Below, piece by piece: positions 46,484-55,936 of a DNA stretch of 64,000 nucleotides. This DNA is from Variovorax paradoxus (GTDB taxonomy: Bacteria; Pseudomonadota; Gammaproteobacteria; Burkholderiales; Burkholderiaceae_C), in assembly GCA_016806145.1 (NCBI GenBank), contig CP063166.1:2356001-2420000 (forward strand). The letters run 5' to 3'. Numbering within the stretch: position 1 is the first letter of the stretch; each line of letters begins with the position of its first letter. The notes under the pieces were generated by a model. That model was not told the DNA's origin. It made no database searches and worked only from the letters and a program-made list of their open reading frames with translations. Position numbers and translations under genes: made by a program.

Positions 46484-48556
46484 TCAGGGCGTGAAGGTAT
46501 CGCCGAGCACGATGCCTTCGCGCCGCGGATCGGCGCCACCCGTGAGCACCGGCTGGCCGCCGACGTTGGTGCGGATGATGGTGCTGATGCCGCTGGACTG
46601 GGCGCCGAAGTTGACCGTGTGGCCGAGCGCGCGCAGGCCGGTGATCAGCGGATCGTTGTTGCCCGAGTTCGAGGTGTCGATGGCGGGGTGTTCGCCGCCG
46701 ACGTTGGTGGGCGAGAACGTGTCTTCTGCTTTCGCCTTGCTGTTGGTGGCGCCGAAATCGACCAGCGAGGTGGCCTGCTGGGCATCGAGGCCCCAGTCGA
46801 GCGCGCCGACCAGCGTCTTCACCACGTACTGGATGATCGTCCCGCCGCCCGGTGAACCGGTGCCCATCACGAACTCGCCCATGCTGCCGTCGGCGTTCTT
46901 CTTGAACACCAGGGTCGGCGCCATCGTGCTGCGTGGGCGCTTGCCCGGCTCGACGCGGTTGGCGATCTTGATGCTCGGGTCCTTGGCGTCGTTGGGGTCG
47001 GCCGAGAAATCGGTCAGCTGGTTGTTCAGCAGGAAGCCCTGGGTCATGTGGAACGAGCCCATCGAGGCTTCCACCGTCGTGGTCATCGTCACCACGTTGC
47101 CCTGCTTGTCGACCACGGTGAAGTGGGTGGTGCCGCGCTCCTCGGTCTTGTCGATGCCCCGCGGTACGCTGTCCAGTTTGCCGGGGTCGGCCAGGCCCAT
47201 GCTCTTGGTCAGGCTGATCAGGCCCGCCCGCTCCTGCAAATAGGACTTGCGAAGCATCTTGTCGGGCGAGCCGCCAGGCAGCGGCACGAAGTCGGTGTCG
47301 GCCACGTACTTGTCGCGGTCGGCATAAGCCAGGCGCTCGGCCTCGCTCACCAGGTGCACGCCCATCACGCTGGGCTTGCCGCCCTCGAGGTCGATGGCCG
47401 TCGGCTTGTACTGGCCCATGTCGAAGTTCTCGAGGATGCCGAGCGCCTGCACCACCGCGATGCCGCCCGAAGAGGGCGGCGACATGCTGCAGATGTAGTA
47501 GTCGCGGTAGGTGCCGCAGACCGGATCGCGGCGCTTGGCCACGTAGTTCGCCATGTCGGCCATGGTCGTCTTGCCGGGCGTGATGGCCGAGCCGTCGACG
47601 GCCTTCGAGACCGCGATCTTGTCGACGATGCCCTGGGCGATCGCGCCGGTGTAGAACGCGTCCGCGCCCTGCGTGGCGAGGGTCGTGAGGGTCTTGGCAT
47701 AGGCCGGGTTCCTGAGCCGCGTGCCCAGCGCCTTCGGCGTGCCGTCCTCGTTGAAGAAATAGGCGGTCGCGTCGGCATCGCGCTTGATGTCGGTAGCCGC
47801 ACCGGAGATGGCCGTGGCCATGCGGCCGCCGATCGGGAAGCCGTCGGAGGCCAGCGTGATGCCGTAGCCGAACAGGTCCTTCCACGGCAGCTTGCCATGG
47901 TCCTTGTAGGCGATGTCGAGCATGCGCACGGCACCGGGCGTGCCGATGGAGCGGCCGCTCGCGCGCAGCCGCGAGGTGGGCTGCGGCGGATTCTTGTCGC
48001 TGACGTCGTTGATGTAGCGCAGGTAGTTCTCGGTGGCCGCGGCGGGCGCCATCTCGCGTCCGTCGTAGGCCTGCACCTTCTTGGTCTTCGCGTCGTAGTG
48101 CAGCATGAAGGCGCCTCCGCCCAGGCCGCTGGACTGCGGCTCGACCAGGCCCAGCACCACCTGCACCGCCACCGCGGCGTCGACCGCGCTGCCGCCGGCC
48201 TTGAGGATGTCGCAGCCCGCGCGCGTGGCCAGAGGATGGTTGGCCACCACCATGTAGTTCTTCGCATAGACCAGCTTGTGGCCGACCACGTAGCCCGAGG
48301 CCGGCTCGGGTGCCGCCGGGTCGCCGGGGTCGCCCGAGCCCACCGTCACCGGCGTGCCGCTGTCGCCGATCAGGCAGCCCTTGTCGGCCGCCGGGGGAGG
48401 CGGCGCCGGCGGGTTGGCCGCATTGATGGCGGCGATCGCCGCGATCAGCGCCGCATTGTCCTGTCCGCCACCACCGCCGCCGCAACCGGCAACGGCCAAT
48501 GCGAGCGCCAAGGGCGAAAGCGCCCGCCAGCTCAGCGGCTGAATCTTCTTCGTCAT
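46484..48556 (-). CDS. ggt: Gamma-glutamyltransferase, lipoprotein form
   Basis: Protein of 690 residues. A lipoprotein signal (ALALAVAGC, lipid Cys25) is followed by a Gly run and a Pro/Ala linker. The large-subunit part starts at about 95 (VYAKNYMVVANHPLATRAG). The autocleavage site is before T476 in ERGTTHFTVVD, the N-terminal nucleophile of the small subunit, followed by GFLLNNQLTDFS. It transfers or hydrolyses the gamma-glutamyl group of glutathione at the envelope. The membrane anchor and linker differ from the soluble periplasmic Escherichia coli enzyme (580 residues). Confidence 0.93.
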   Translation of the reverse strand: MTKKIQPLSWRALSPLALALAVAGCGGGGGGQDNAALIAAIAAINAANPPAPPPPAADKGCLIGDSGTPVTVGSGDPGDPAAPEPASGYVVGHKLVYAKNYMVVANHPLATRAGCDILKAGGSAVDAAVAVQVVLGLVEPQSSGLGGGAFMLHYDAKTKKVQAYDGREMAPAAATENYLRYINDVSDKNPPQPTSRLRASGRSIGTPGAVRMLDIAYKDHGKLPWKDLFGYGITLASDGFPIGGRMATAISGAATDIKRDADATAYFFNEDGTPKALGTRLRNPAYAKTLTTLATQGADAFYTGAIAQGIVDKIAVSKAVDGSAITPGKTTMADMANYVAKRRDPVCGTYRDYYICSMSPPSSGGIAVVQALGILENFDMGQYKPTAIDLEGGKPSVMGVHLVSEAERLAYADRDKYVADTDFVPLPGGSPDKMLRKSYLQERAGLISLTKSMGLADPGKLDSVPRGIDKTEERGTTHFTVVDKQGNVVTMTTTVEASMGSFHMTQGFLLNNQLTDFSADPNDAKDPSIKIANRVEPGKRPRSTMAPTLVFKKNADGSMGEFVMGTGSPGGGTIIQYVVKTLVGALDWGLDAQQATSLVDFGATNSKAKAEDTFSPTNVGGEHPAIDTSNSGNNDPLITGLRALGHTVNFGAQSSGISTIIRTNVGGQPVLTGGADPRREGIVLGDTFTP

Positions 48557-48701
48557 GGAGAGTTTTCCCGAATAGTTTTGATGGAACGACGCGGGCGCTC
48601 CTCGTGCCCGCATCCCATCATCTGCAGATTCCGTTCCACCCACCTCGGGGTTTGCGCGGGGCCGGCCATGGCACCCGCCGCCGCGCGCCACAATAGCCGC
48701 C

Positions 48702-50678
48702 ATGTCAGACGTGCATTCCGATCAACTGCTCAGCGAAGTCGCGGCCCTGCCGCAGCTGCCGGGCGTCTACCGCTACTTCGACGCGGCCGGCGCCGTGCTC
48801 TACGTGGGCAAGGCGCGCAACCTCAAGAAGCGGGTCGCCAACTACTTCCAGAAGAGCCACGGCGGCACGCGCATCGGCCACATGATCTCGAAGATCGCGC
48901 GCATGGAGACCACCGTGGTGCGCTCCGAGGCCGAGGCGCTGCTGCTCGAGAACAACCTCATCAAGACGCTCAAGCCGCGCTACAACATCCTGTTTCGCGA
49001 CGACAAGAGCTATCCCTATCTCAAGATCGCCTCGCACCAGTTTCCGCGGCTGGCCTACTACCGCGGCGCGGTCGACAAGAAGCATCGCTACTTCGGGCCG
49101 TACCCGAGCGCGTGGGCGGTGAAGGAGTCGATCCAGCTGCTGCAGAAGGTGTTCAAGCTGCGCACCTGCGAGGACACGGTGTACGCCAACCGCACCCGGC
49201 CCTGCCTGCTCTACCAGATCAAGCGCTGCACCGGTCCCTGCGTGGGCCACATCTCGACCGAGGCCTACGCGCAGGACGTGGCGAGTGCCGAGGCCTTCCT
49301 GCGCGGCGACACGCAACTGGTGCTCAGCAAGCTCGAGCAGCGCATGACCTCGCACGCCGAGAAGCTGGAGTTCGAGCAGGCGGCCGAGCTGCGCAACCAG
49401 ATGTCGGCGATCTCGCGCGTGCTGCACCAGCAGTCGATCGAGATCGCTTCCGACAAGGACGTGGACATCCTCGCGGTCAAGGTGCAAGGCGGCAAGGCCT
49501 GCGTGAACCTGGCCATGGTGCGCGGCGGCCGCCACCTGGGCGACCGGCCCTACTTCCCGGTGCACGTCGAGGACGCCTCGCAGATGCACCATGGCGAGCT
49601 CGACATCGACGAAGGCGAGGGCGCGCCTCCCGCCGCCACCGATTCGGTGGAGGTGCAGGTGCTCGAGGCCTTCATCGCGCAGCACTACATCGACGTGCCG
49701 GTGCCGGCCACGCTGGTGCTCAGTGAGACCGTGGGCCGCGAGCTGATCGAGGCGGTGTCGCTGCAGTCGGGCACGCGCGTGACGGCCGTGTTCCAGCCGC
49801 GCGAGCAGCGCCGCCACTGGCTCGAGATGGCCGAGAAGAACGCCAGCCTGCAGCTGGCGCGCCTGCTGGCCGAGGAGGGTTCGCAGCAGGCCCGCACCCG
49901 CGCGCTGGCCGATGCGCTCGAACTCGCGAGCGAGGACCTCGACAACTTCCGCGTCGAATGCTTCGACATCTCGCACACCGCGGGCGAGGCCACGCAGGCC
50001 TCGTGCGTGGTGTTCGAGCACCACGCGATGCAGAACAAGGAATACCGGCGCTACAACATCGACGGCATCACGCCCGGCGACGACTATGCGGCGATGCGCC
50101 AGGTGCTGCACCGGCGCTACGGCAAGCTGGCCGAGGCGATGGCCGCCGAGACCGAGGCGCTGCCGCCCGGCGATGCCGAGAGCGAAGGCGCCGAGGGTGC
50201 GCCGGCGCCGGCCCGGGCCCGCGGCGCGCGCATGCCGGAACTGGTGCTGGTCGACGGCGGCAAGGGCCAGGTGTCGATGGCGCGCGAGGTGTTCAGCGAG
50301 CTCGGCCTGCCGCTGTCGCTGATCGTCGGGGTCGAGAAGGGCGAGGGCCGCAAGGTCGGCCTCGAGGAACTGGTGTTCGCCGACGGCCGCGAGAAGGTCT
50401 ACCTGGGCAAGGATTCGGCGGCGCTGATGCTGGTGGCACAGATCCGCGACGAGGCGCACCGCTTCGCCATCACCGGCATGCGCGCCAAGCGCGCCAAGGT
50501 GCGCGTGGGCGGCAGCCAGCTCGAGGACATCCCGGGCATCGGCCCGAAGCGCCGGGCCCGGCTGCTGCAGCGCTTCGGCGGCATCCGCGGCGTGGCGGCA
50601 GCCAGCGTGGAGGACATCGCCTCGGTCGAGGGCATCGCCTTCGACCTGGCCGAGGAAATCTACCGTGCGCTGCACTGA
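48702..50678 (+). CDS. uvrC: UvrABC excinuclease subunit C
   Basis: Nucleotide-excision nuclease of 658 residues. The GIY-YIG domain is at about 18-95 ([27 protein letters not shown]), a UvrB-binding segment near 205-240 ([11 protein letters not shown]), the RNase H-like domain from about 390 ([26 protein letters not shown]) and a C-terminal helix-hairpin-helix pair ([16 protein letters not shown]). An Ala/Pro insert (about 490-510) is a local feature. It precedes pgsA, the common uvrC-pgsA order. Confidence 0.97.
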   Translation: MSDVHSDQLLSEVAALPQLPGVYRYFDAAGAVLYVGKARNLKKRVANYFQKSHGGTRIGHMISKIARMETTVVRSEAEALLLENNLIKTLKPRYNILFRDDKSYPYLKIASHQFPRLAYYRGAVDKKHRYFGPYPSAWAVKESIQLLQKVFKLRTCEDTVYANRTRPCLLYQIKRCTGPCVGHISTEAYAQDVASAEAFLRGDTQLVLSKLEQRMTSHAEKLEFEQAAELRNQMSAISRVLHQQSIEIASDKDVDILAVKVQGGKACVNLAMVRGGRHLGDRPYFPVHVEDASQMHHGELDIDEGEGAPPAATDSVEVQVLEAFIAQHYIDVPVPATLVLSETVGRELIEAVSLQSGTRVTAVFQPREQRRHWLEMAEKNASLQLARLLAEEGSQQARTRALADALELASEDLDNFRVECFDISHTAGEATQASCVVFEHHAMQNKEYRRYNIDGITPGDDYAAMRQVLHRRYGKLAEAMAAETEALPPGDAESEGAEGAPAPARARGARMPELVLVDGGKGQVSMAREVFSELGLPLSLIVGVEKGEGRKVGLEELVFADGREKVYLGKDSAALMLVAQIRDEAHRFAITGMRAKRAKVRVGGSQLEDIPGIGPKRRARLLQRFGGIRGVAAASVEDIASVEGIAFDLAEEIYRALH

Positions 50679-50761
50679 ACTCGCCGGCGCGGGAGCGGGG
50701 CGCCGGCACGGCTTTGCCCCCGTTCTCGAATCCATCGTTTTCGCGTGACACAATCGAGCGC

Positions 50762-51328
50762 ATGTTCTGGACCCTGCCGACCATCATGACCTGGACGCGC
50801 ATCGTCGCGATCCCCCTGATCGTCGGCGTGTTCTACCTGCCCATCGCCGACCCGATGCGCAATGTGATCGCCACGGTCATGTTCATCGTGTTCGCGGCCA
50901 CCGACTGGCTCGACGGCTTCCTGGCGCGCAAGCTCAACCAGACCTCTGCCTTCGGCGCCTTCCTCGATCCGGTGGCCGACAAGTTCCTGGTCTGCGCCTC
51001 GCTGCTGGTGCTGGTGCACCTGAACCGGGCCGACGTGTTCGTGGCGCTGATCATCATCGGCCGCGAGATCGCGATCTCGGCGCTGCGCGAATGGATGGCT
51101 CAGATCGGCGCCAGCAAGAGCGTGGCGGTGCACATGATCGGCAAGGTCAAGACGACCGTGCAGATGGTCGCGATCCCGTTCCTGCTCTACGACGGGCAAC
51201 TGTTCGGCTTCATCGACACCGGCCTGTGGGGCCAGTGGCTGATCTGGGTCTCGGCCGTGCTCACCGTGTGGTCGATGGTCTATTACCTGCAAAAGGCCAT
51301 TCCCGAGATCCGGGCCCGGGCCAAATGA
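50762..51328 (+). CDS. pgsA: Phosphatidylglycerophosphate synthase
   Basis: Membrane enzyme of 188 residues that makes phosphatidylglycerol phosphate from CDP-diacylglycerol and glycerol 3-phosphate. The CDP-alcohol phosphatidyltransferase motif is complete: D-x2-DG-x2-AR-x8-G-x3-D-x3-D in TDWLDGFLAR and GAFLDPVADKF. Six helices are expected. Its product is the substrate of the cardiolipin synthase encoded at 2.8-4.2 kb. The stop overlaps the next start (ATGA). Confidence 0.96.
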   Translation: MFWTLPTIMTWTRIVAIPLIVGVFYLPIADPMRNVIATVMFIVFAATDWLDGFLARKLNQTSAFGAFLDPVADKFLVCASLLVLVHLNRADVFVALIIIGREIAISALREWMAQIGASKSVAVHMIGKVKTTVQMVAIPFLLYDGQLFGFIDTGLWGQWLIWVSAVLTVWSMVYYLQKAIPEIRARAK

Positions 51329-52209
51329 GTTCCGCCTCGGCCCGCGAGGCGGGCTGGTTGCGGGCGATGCCCGCGGTCTTCGTGCTGATCTGGAGCACCG
51401 GCTTCATCGTCGCGCGCTACGGCATGCCGCATGCGCCGCCGTTCAAGTTCCTGGCCGTGCGCTTCGTGCTCTCGTTCCTCTGCTTCGGCCTGTGGGTCGC
51501 GCTTGCGCGCGTGGCCTGGCCTTCGACCCGGGCGCAGTGGGGACACCTCGCGGTCACCGGCATCCTGATGCAGGCCGGCTACCTCGGCGGCGTCTGGGCC
51601 GCGGTGCGCGCGGGCATGGGCTCGGGGCTGGTCGCGCTGCTGGTCGGCATCCAGCCGGTGCTGACCGCGATCTGGATGTCCTTCAACGGCGGGCGCGTGT
51701 CGCCGCGGCAGTGGCTGGGCCTGGCGCTGGGCTTCGCCGGGCTGGTGCTGGTGGTGTCGCGCAAATTCGGCGATGGCGCGGAAGTCAGCGCGGCGACCAT
51801 GAGCCTGGCGCTCATGGCGCTGGTGTCGATCACCGCGGGCACCCTTTATCAGAAGCGCTTCGTCGCGCCCTGCGATGTGCGCAGTGCGAGCGCGGTGCAG
51901 ATGGCGGCTGCCGTGGTCGCGACCCTGCCGTTCGCGCTGCTCGAGCCCGAGGCCATCGCATGGAACGCGCATTCGATCGGCGCGATGGCCTGGTCGGTGC
52001 TCGCGCTCTCGCTGGGCGGCAGCTCGCTGCTCTACATACTGATCCAGCGCGGCACCGCGACCGCGGTCACGAGCCTGCTCTACCTGGTGCCGCCTTGCAC
52101 GGCGCTCATGGCCTGGCTGCTGTTCCGCGAGCAGATCACGCTGACCACGCTGCTGGGCACGGCGCTCACGGCGGTGGGCGTGAGCCTGGTGGTGCGCGCG
52201 GCTCGCTGA
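51325..52209 (+). CDS. EamA/DMT-family transporter
   Basis: Ten-helix drug/metabolite transporter of 294 residues with two EamA repeats (VFVLIWSTGFIVARYGMPHAPPF near 17 and ALMALVSITAGTLYQKRFV near 170). Members export amino acids or other metabolites; substrate unknown. It is translationally coupled to pgsA by a 4-base overlap, though no functional link is evident. Confidence 0.85.
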   Translation: MSSASAREAGWLRAMPAVFVLIWSTGFIVARYGMPHAPPFKFLAVRFVLSFLCFGLWVALARVAWPSTRAQWGHLAVTGILMQAGYLGGVWAAVRAGMGSGLVALLVGIQPVLTAIWMSFNGGRVSPRQWLGLALGFAGLVLVVSRKFGDGAEVSAATMSLALMALVSITAGTLYQKRFVAPCDVRSASAVQMAAAVVATLPFALLEPEAIAWNAHSIGAMAWSVLALSLGGSSLLYILIQRGTATAVTSLLYLVPPCTALMAWLLFREQITLTTLLGTALTAVGVSLVVRAAR

Positions 52210-52225
52210 GGCGCGGGGCTTTCGC

Positions 52226-53173
52226 CTAGCGCGCGGGCTTCCAGGGCTCGCCGCGAAAGCGTTCGGCCAGGTGGTCGACCAGGAGCCGCACCCGCCGCGG
52301 CGTCTTCGGCCGCCAGGGCGCGATCCAGTGGATGTCGGCATCGGGCATCGCGTACTGCGGCAGCACCCGCACCAGCGCGCCCGAGGCCAGCTGCGGCGCG
52401 ATGTCCCAGAGGCTGCGCAGCATGATCCCGTGGCCCGCCAGGCACCAGTCGCGCACCATCTCGCCCGAGTTGCTCGACAACGGGCCCTGCACCCGCACGC
52501 GCGCCGTGCTGCCGTCGCGGCCGTGCCGCAGCGACCACAGCGCATATTCCTGCCGATGGATCTCGCCGTTCTCGCGCGCGACCAGGCAGTCGTGCGTGGC
52601 CAGGGCCTCGACGCTGGCCGGCGTGCCGCGGCGCGCGAGGTAGGAGGGCGCGGCCGCGAGCACGCGCTGGTTGCGCGCAATGCGGCGCGAGACCCAGTCC
52701 GAGGCATGGCGCTGCTGCACCGCCCACAACCACAGCGCGCCGTCGTAGCCTTCGGCGCCCAGGTCGGGCAGGCGCTCGGTCAGCTGCAGCTCGATGCGCA
52801 GGGCCGGGTGGGCGGCCTGGAATTCCGCCAGCGCAGGACCGAGCCAGCGCCGGCCGAAGCCGAAGGTGGCGGCCAGCCGCACCGCGCCCGTGAGCTCGTT
52901 CTGGCGCTCGCCGAGCTCGCCCTCGAGCGCCGCAAAGCCTTCGAGCAGCTGCTTCGCATGCCGGCACACGGCCTCGCCCTCGGCCGTGACACTGAGCCGC
53001 CGCGTGGTGCGGTCGAACAGCCGCTGGCCCAGCCGCGCCTCGAGCGCGCCGAGCCGCTTGGTGACCACCGAGGGCACGACGTCGAGCGCGCCGGCCGCGC
53101 CCGCGAGGCTGCCGTGTTCGCGGATGGCGAGCGCCAGTTGCAGGTCGCCGCGCTCCAGTGCCAATGAATTCAT
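52226..53173 (-). CDS. LysR-family regulator
   Basis: Protein of 315 residues from ATG 53173 (MNSLALERGDLQLALAIREH). The winged helix is SLAGAAGALDVVPSVVTKRLGALEARLG, followed by a co-inducer domain (LTGAVRLAATFGFGRRWLGP). It is divergent from the dehalogenase-like gene with 70 bases between starts, so it likely controls the dehalogenase-tartrate dehydrogenase pair. An upstream in-frame extension exists but lacks LysR similarity and would run into the neighbour. Confidence 0.88.
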   Translation of the reverse strand: MNSLALERGDLQLALAIREHGSLAGAAGALDVVPSVVTKRLGALEARLGQRLFDRTTRRLSVTAEGEAVCRHAKQLLEGFAALEGELGERQNELTGAVRLAATFGFGRRWLGPALAEFQAAHPALRIELQLTERLPDLGAEGYDGALWLWAVQQRHASDWVSRRIARNQRVLAAAPSYLARRGTPASVEALATHDCLVARENGEIHRQEYALWSLRHGRDGSTARVRVQGPLSSNSGEMVRDWCLAGHGIMLRSLWDIAPQLASGALVRVLPQYAMPDADIHWIAPWRPKTPRRVRLLVDHLAERFRGEPWKPAR

Positions 53174-53243
53174 GCCAGAACGGAAAGTATGAATTGGCCG
53201 ATTGTTGCTTGATGGACCCCGGTGCGCAACGCACAATCGCCGC

Positions 53244-54158
53244 GTGACCGCCTCCTTCCTCGACTTCCCCGTCTTCGACATCGAACGCGATGGCGTGCGC
53301 GTGCATGGCCGCATCGGCGGCAGTGGGGCACCCCTGCTGTTGCTGCACGGACACCCGCAGACGCACGCGATCTGGCACCGTGTCGCGCCCGCGCTGGCCG
53401 AGCGCTTCACCGTGGTGGCGATCGATTTGCGCGGCTACGGCGATTCGGGCCGGCCCGCCGCCGATGCCGCGCACGAGAACCACAGCAAGCGCGCGATGGC
53501 GCTCGATGCGCTCGCGGCGATGCGCCACCACGGCTTCGAGCGCTTCGGCGTGCTCGCGCACGACCGCGGCGCGCGCGTGGCGCACCGGCTCGCGGCCGAC
53601 CATCCGGCGGCGGTCGAGCGCATGCTGCTGCTCGACATCGCCCCCACGCTCGCGATGTACGAGCACACCTCGGAAGCCTTCGCGCGCGCCTACTGGCACT
53701 GGTTCTTCCTGATCCAGCCGCCGCCGCTGCCCGAGGCGCTGATCGCCTCCGACCCGGTGCGCTACGTGCGCAGCGTGATGGGCGGGCGCCATGCGGGGCT
53801 CGCGCCGTTCGCGCCCGAGGTGCTTGCGGAGTACGAGCGCTGCGCGGCCATCCCGGGCAGCGCCGAATCCATCTGCGAGGACTACCGCGCCTCGGCCGGC
53901 ATCGACCTCGATCACGACCGCGCCGACATCGCCGCGGGCGCGCGGCTCGCGATGCCGCTGCGCGTGCTGTGGGGCGCGCACGGCGTGGTCGGCCGCGCCT
54001 TCGACGTGCTGGCGCTGTGGCGCGAGCGCGCCGACCGGGTCGAGGGGCATGCGCTGCCCTGCGGCCACTACGTTCCCGAGGAGGCGCCGGGCGAACTGCT
54101 CGCCGAGGCACTCGACTTCTTTGCACCGCTCATCCCATCGGAAGGACCCAGACCATGA
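53244..54158 (+). CDS. Fluoroacetate dehalogenase-like alpha/beta hydrolase
   Basis: Protein of 304 residues from GTG 53244. Every landmark of fluoroacetate dehalogenases is visible: nucleophile D107 in AHDRGARV, carboxylate-binding R108 and R111, acid D131 in LLLDIAPT, fluoride-pocket H152-W153 (AYWHWFF) and Y214 (CEDYRASAGIDLDHD), and base H275 (CGHYVPEEAP). The order and spacing match the Rhodopseudomonas enzyme to within a few residues. It would release halide and glycolate from haloacetates. It is coupled (ATGA overlap) to a tartrate-type dehydrogenase. Confidence 0.87.
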   Translation: MTASFLDFPVFDIERDGVRVHGRIGGSGAPLLLLHGHPQTHAIWHRVAPALAERFTVVAIDLRGYGDSGRPAADAAHENHSKRAMALDALAAMRHHGFERFGVLAHDRGARVAHRLAADHPAAVERMLLLDIAPTLAMYEHTSEAFARAYWHWFFLIQPPPLPEALIASDPVRYVRSVMGGRHAGLAPFAPEVLAEYERCAAIPGSAESICEDYRASAGIDLDHDRADIAAGARLAMPLRVLWGAHGVVGRAFDVLALWRERADRVEGHALPCGHYVPEEAPGELLAEALDFFAPLIPSEGPRP

Positions 54159-55240
54159 CCACCCACAGAATCGCAGTCATCGCCGGCGACGGCATCGGCA
54201 AGGAAACCACACCGGAGGGCGTGCGCGTGCTCGATGCGGCGGCGCGCAAGTTCGGCATCGACCTGAAGTTCGATCACTTCGACTTCTCGAGCTGGGACTA
54301 CTGCGAGAAGCACGGCAAGATGCTGCCCGACGACTGGAAGGACCAGATCGGCGGCCATGACGCCATCTTCTTCGGCGCGGTCGGCTGGCCCGAGAAGATC
54401 GCCGACCACATCTCGCTGTGGGGCTCGCTGCTGCTGTTCCGCCGCGAGTTCGACCAGTACATCAACCTGCGTCCCGCGCGCCTCATGCCCGGCATCGTCG
54501 CGCCGGTGGTGCGCCGCGACGGCTCGCCGCGCCAGCCCGGCGAGATCGACATGTACATCGTGCGCGAGAACACCGAGGGCGAGTACTCGAGCATCGGCGG
54601 GCGCATGTACGAAGGCACGCCGCGCGAGATCGTGGTGCAGGAGACCGTGATGTCGCGCGTGGGCGTGGACCGCGTGCTCAAGTTCGCGTTCGAGCTCGCG
54701 CAGTCGCGGCCGAAGAAGCACCTGACCAGTGCCACCAAGTCGAACGGCATCTCGATCACCATGCCCTACTGGGACGAGCGCGTGGCCGAGATGGCGAAGG
54801 CCTACCCGGGCGTGACGCTCGACAAGTTCCACATCGACATCCTCACCGCGCACTTCGTGCAGCGGCCCGACTTCTTCGACGTGGTGGTGGCGAGCAACCT
54901 GTTCGGCGACATCCTGTCCGACCTGGGGCCGGCCTGCACCGGCACCATCGGCATCGCGCCGAGCGCCAATCTCAACCCCGAGCGCACCACGCCCTCGCTG
55001 TTCGAACCGGTGCACGGCTCGGCACCCGACATCGCAGGCAAGGGCATCGCCAACCCGATCGGCCAGATCTGGTGCGGCGCGATGATGCTCGAGTTCCTGG
55101 GTCACAAGGACGCGCACGACGCGATCCTGTCGACCATCGAGAAGGTACTCGCGCCCGGAAGCGGTGCGCCGCGCACACCCGATATCGGCGGCACGGCGAG
55201 CACGAGCGACCTCGGAAAAGCGATCGCCGAAGCCTTGTGA
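54155..55240 (+). CDS. Tartrate/isopropylmalate-type dehydrogenase (TtuC-like)
   Basis: NAD-dependent beta-decarboxylating dehydrogenase of 361 residues. IAVIAGDGIGKETTPEGVRVL opens the fold; the substrate Arg cluster and NTEGEYSSIGGRMYEG loop fit tartrate dehydrogenase/D-malate dehydrogenase rather than leucine-pathway LeuB; Mg ligands lie in DILTAHFV and FGDILSDL; the NAD loop is HGSAPDIAGKGIANP. It likely oxidises tartrate, D-malate or a related 2-hydroxy acid. Coupling to the dehalogenase suggests a hydroxy-acid product is passed on. Confidence 0.88.
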   Translation: MTTHRIAVIAGDGIGKETTPEGVRVLDAAARKFGIDLKFDHFDFSSWDYCEKHGKMLPDDWKDQIGGHDAIFFGAVGWPEKIADHISLWGSLLLFRREFDQYINLRPARLMPGIVAPVVRRDGSPRQPGEIDMYIVRENTEGEYSSIGGRMYEGTPREIVVQETVMSRVGVDRVLKFAFELAQSRPKKHLTSATKSNGISITMPYWDERVAEMAKAYPGVTLDKFHIDILTAHFVQRPDFFDVVVASNLFGDILSDLGPACTGTIGIAPSANLNPERTTPSLFEPVHGSAPDIAGKGIANPIGQIWCGAMMLEFLGHKDAHDAILSTIEKVLAPGSGAPRTPDIGGTASTSDLGKAIAEAL

Positions 55241-55326
55241 GACGGCCGCGGCCCGGTCGGAAAAAGGTCTTCGCGAAACGCCCCTAGAATCGCGCGCTCC
55301 GCTGCGCCGCACGGGCTGATGTCGTA

Positions 55327-55355
55327 TTGACACCCCGCAGGCCAGTGGTTGTAAT
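55327..55355 (+). promoter_or_regulatory. hupB promoter
   Basis: TTGACA (55327-55332) and TGTAAT (55350-55355) with an exact 17-base spacer, near the sigma-70 ideal. The start point would be near 55362, giving a leader of about 110 bases. A 14-bp palindrome GGCAGCGCGCTGCC (55363-55376) begins right at the expected start. The rest of the 232-base gap before hupB shows no gene. Confidence 0.8.
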
Positions 55356-55472
55356 CCCCGATGGCAGCGCGCTGCCGGGGCGTCAGGCCTGCCAAGCTTC
55401 CGCGTCGGATCACGCCGCGACGGACTCGCCAGCCGACGAAAGCCGACCAACTTTTTTCTACAAGGGGCCCTT

Positions 55473-55745
55473 GTGAACAAGACCGAACTGATTGAGCACA
55501 TCGCAAAGAACGCCGATATTTCCAAGGCAGCCGCCACGCGCGCGCTCGAATCCACCATCGGCGCCATTCGTACCACGCTCAAGAAAGGCGGCTCCGTGTC
55601 GCTCGTCGGTTTCGGCACTTTTGCAGTCGGTAAACGTGCGGCGCGTACGGGTCGCAATCCGCGCACCGGCGACGCGATTAAAATCAAGGCCGCCAAGATT
55701 CCGAAGTTCCGTCCCGGCAAGGCCCTCAAGGACGCGTTGAACTAA
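55473..55745 (+). CDS. hupB: Histone-like protein HU
   Basis: Nucleoid protein of 90 residues ([20 protein letters not shown], then [21 protein letters not shown]), the full HU-beta sequence with the DNA-intercalating arm [14 protein letters not shown] start with AAGGGG upstream. Codon use looks like a highly expressed gene. It is followed by tRNA-Val and ppiD, the usual Burkholderiales order; lon, often upstream, is not here. Confidence 0.96.
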   Translation: MNKTELIEHIAKNADISKAAATRALESTIGAIRTTLKKGGSVSLVGFGTFAVGKRAARTGRNPRTGDAIKIKAAKIPKFRPGKALKDALN

Positions 55746-55783
55746 GTCGACGACGAGAACTCGGAAGAAAAGTATTCCCGGTG

Positions 55784-55859
55784 GGGTGCTTAGCTCAGCT
55801 GGTAGAGCGGCGCCCTTACAAGGCGTAGGTCGGGGGTTCGAGCCCCTCAGCACCCACCA
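55784..55859 (+). tRNA. tRNA-Val (anticodon TAC)
   Basis: A 76-base cloverleaf with encoded CCA. The acceptor stem pairs GGGTGCT (55784-55790) with AGCACCC (55849-55855); D arm GCTC/GAGC, anticodon stem GCGCC/GGCGT with loop CTTACAA (TAC at 55817-55819) and T arm with GTTCGAG are all in place. It lies 38 bases after hupB and probably shares its transcript. Confidence 0.97.
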
Positions 55860-55871
55860 CCCACCCGATGC

Positions 55872-55898
55872 AAAGGCGAACAACGGTTCGCCTTTTTT
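55872..55898 (+). terminator. Terminator after tRNA-Val
   Basis: AAGGCGAAC-AACG-GTTCGCCTT followed by TTTT, 13 bases beyond the tRNA. Ends the hupB-tRNA-Val transcript. Confidence 0.85.
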
Positions 55899-55936
55899 AT
55901 GGCCGTCCGACAGCCACCGCCTGAGAGTGTCCAAGC

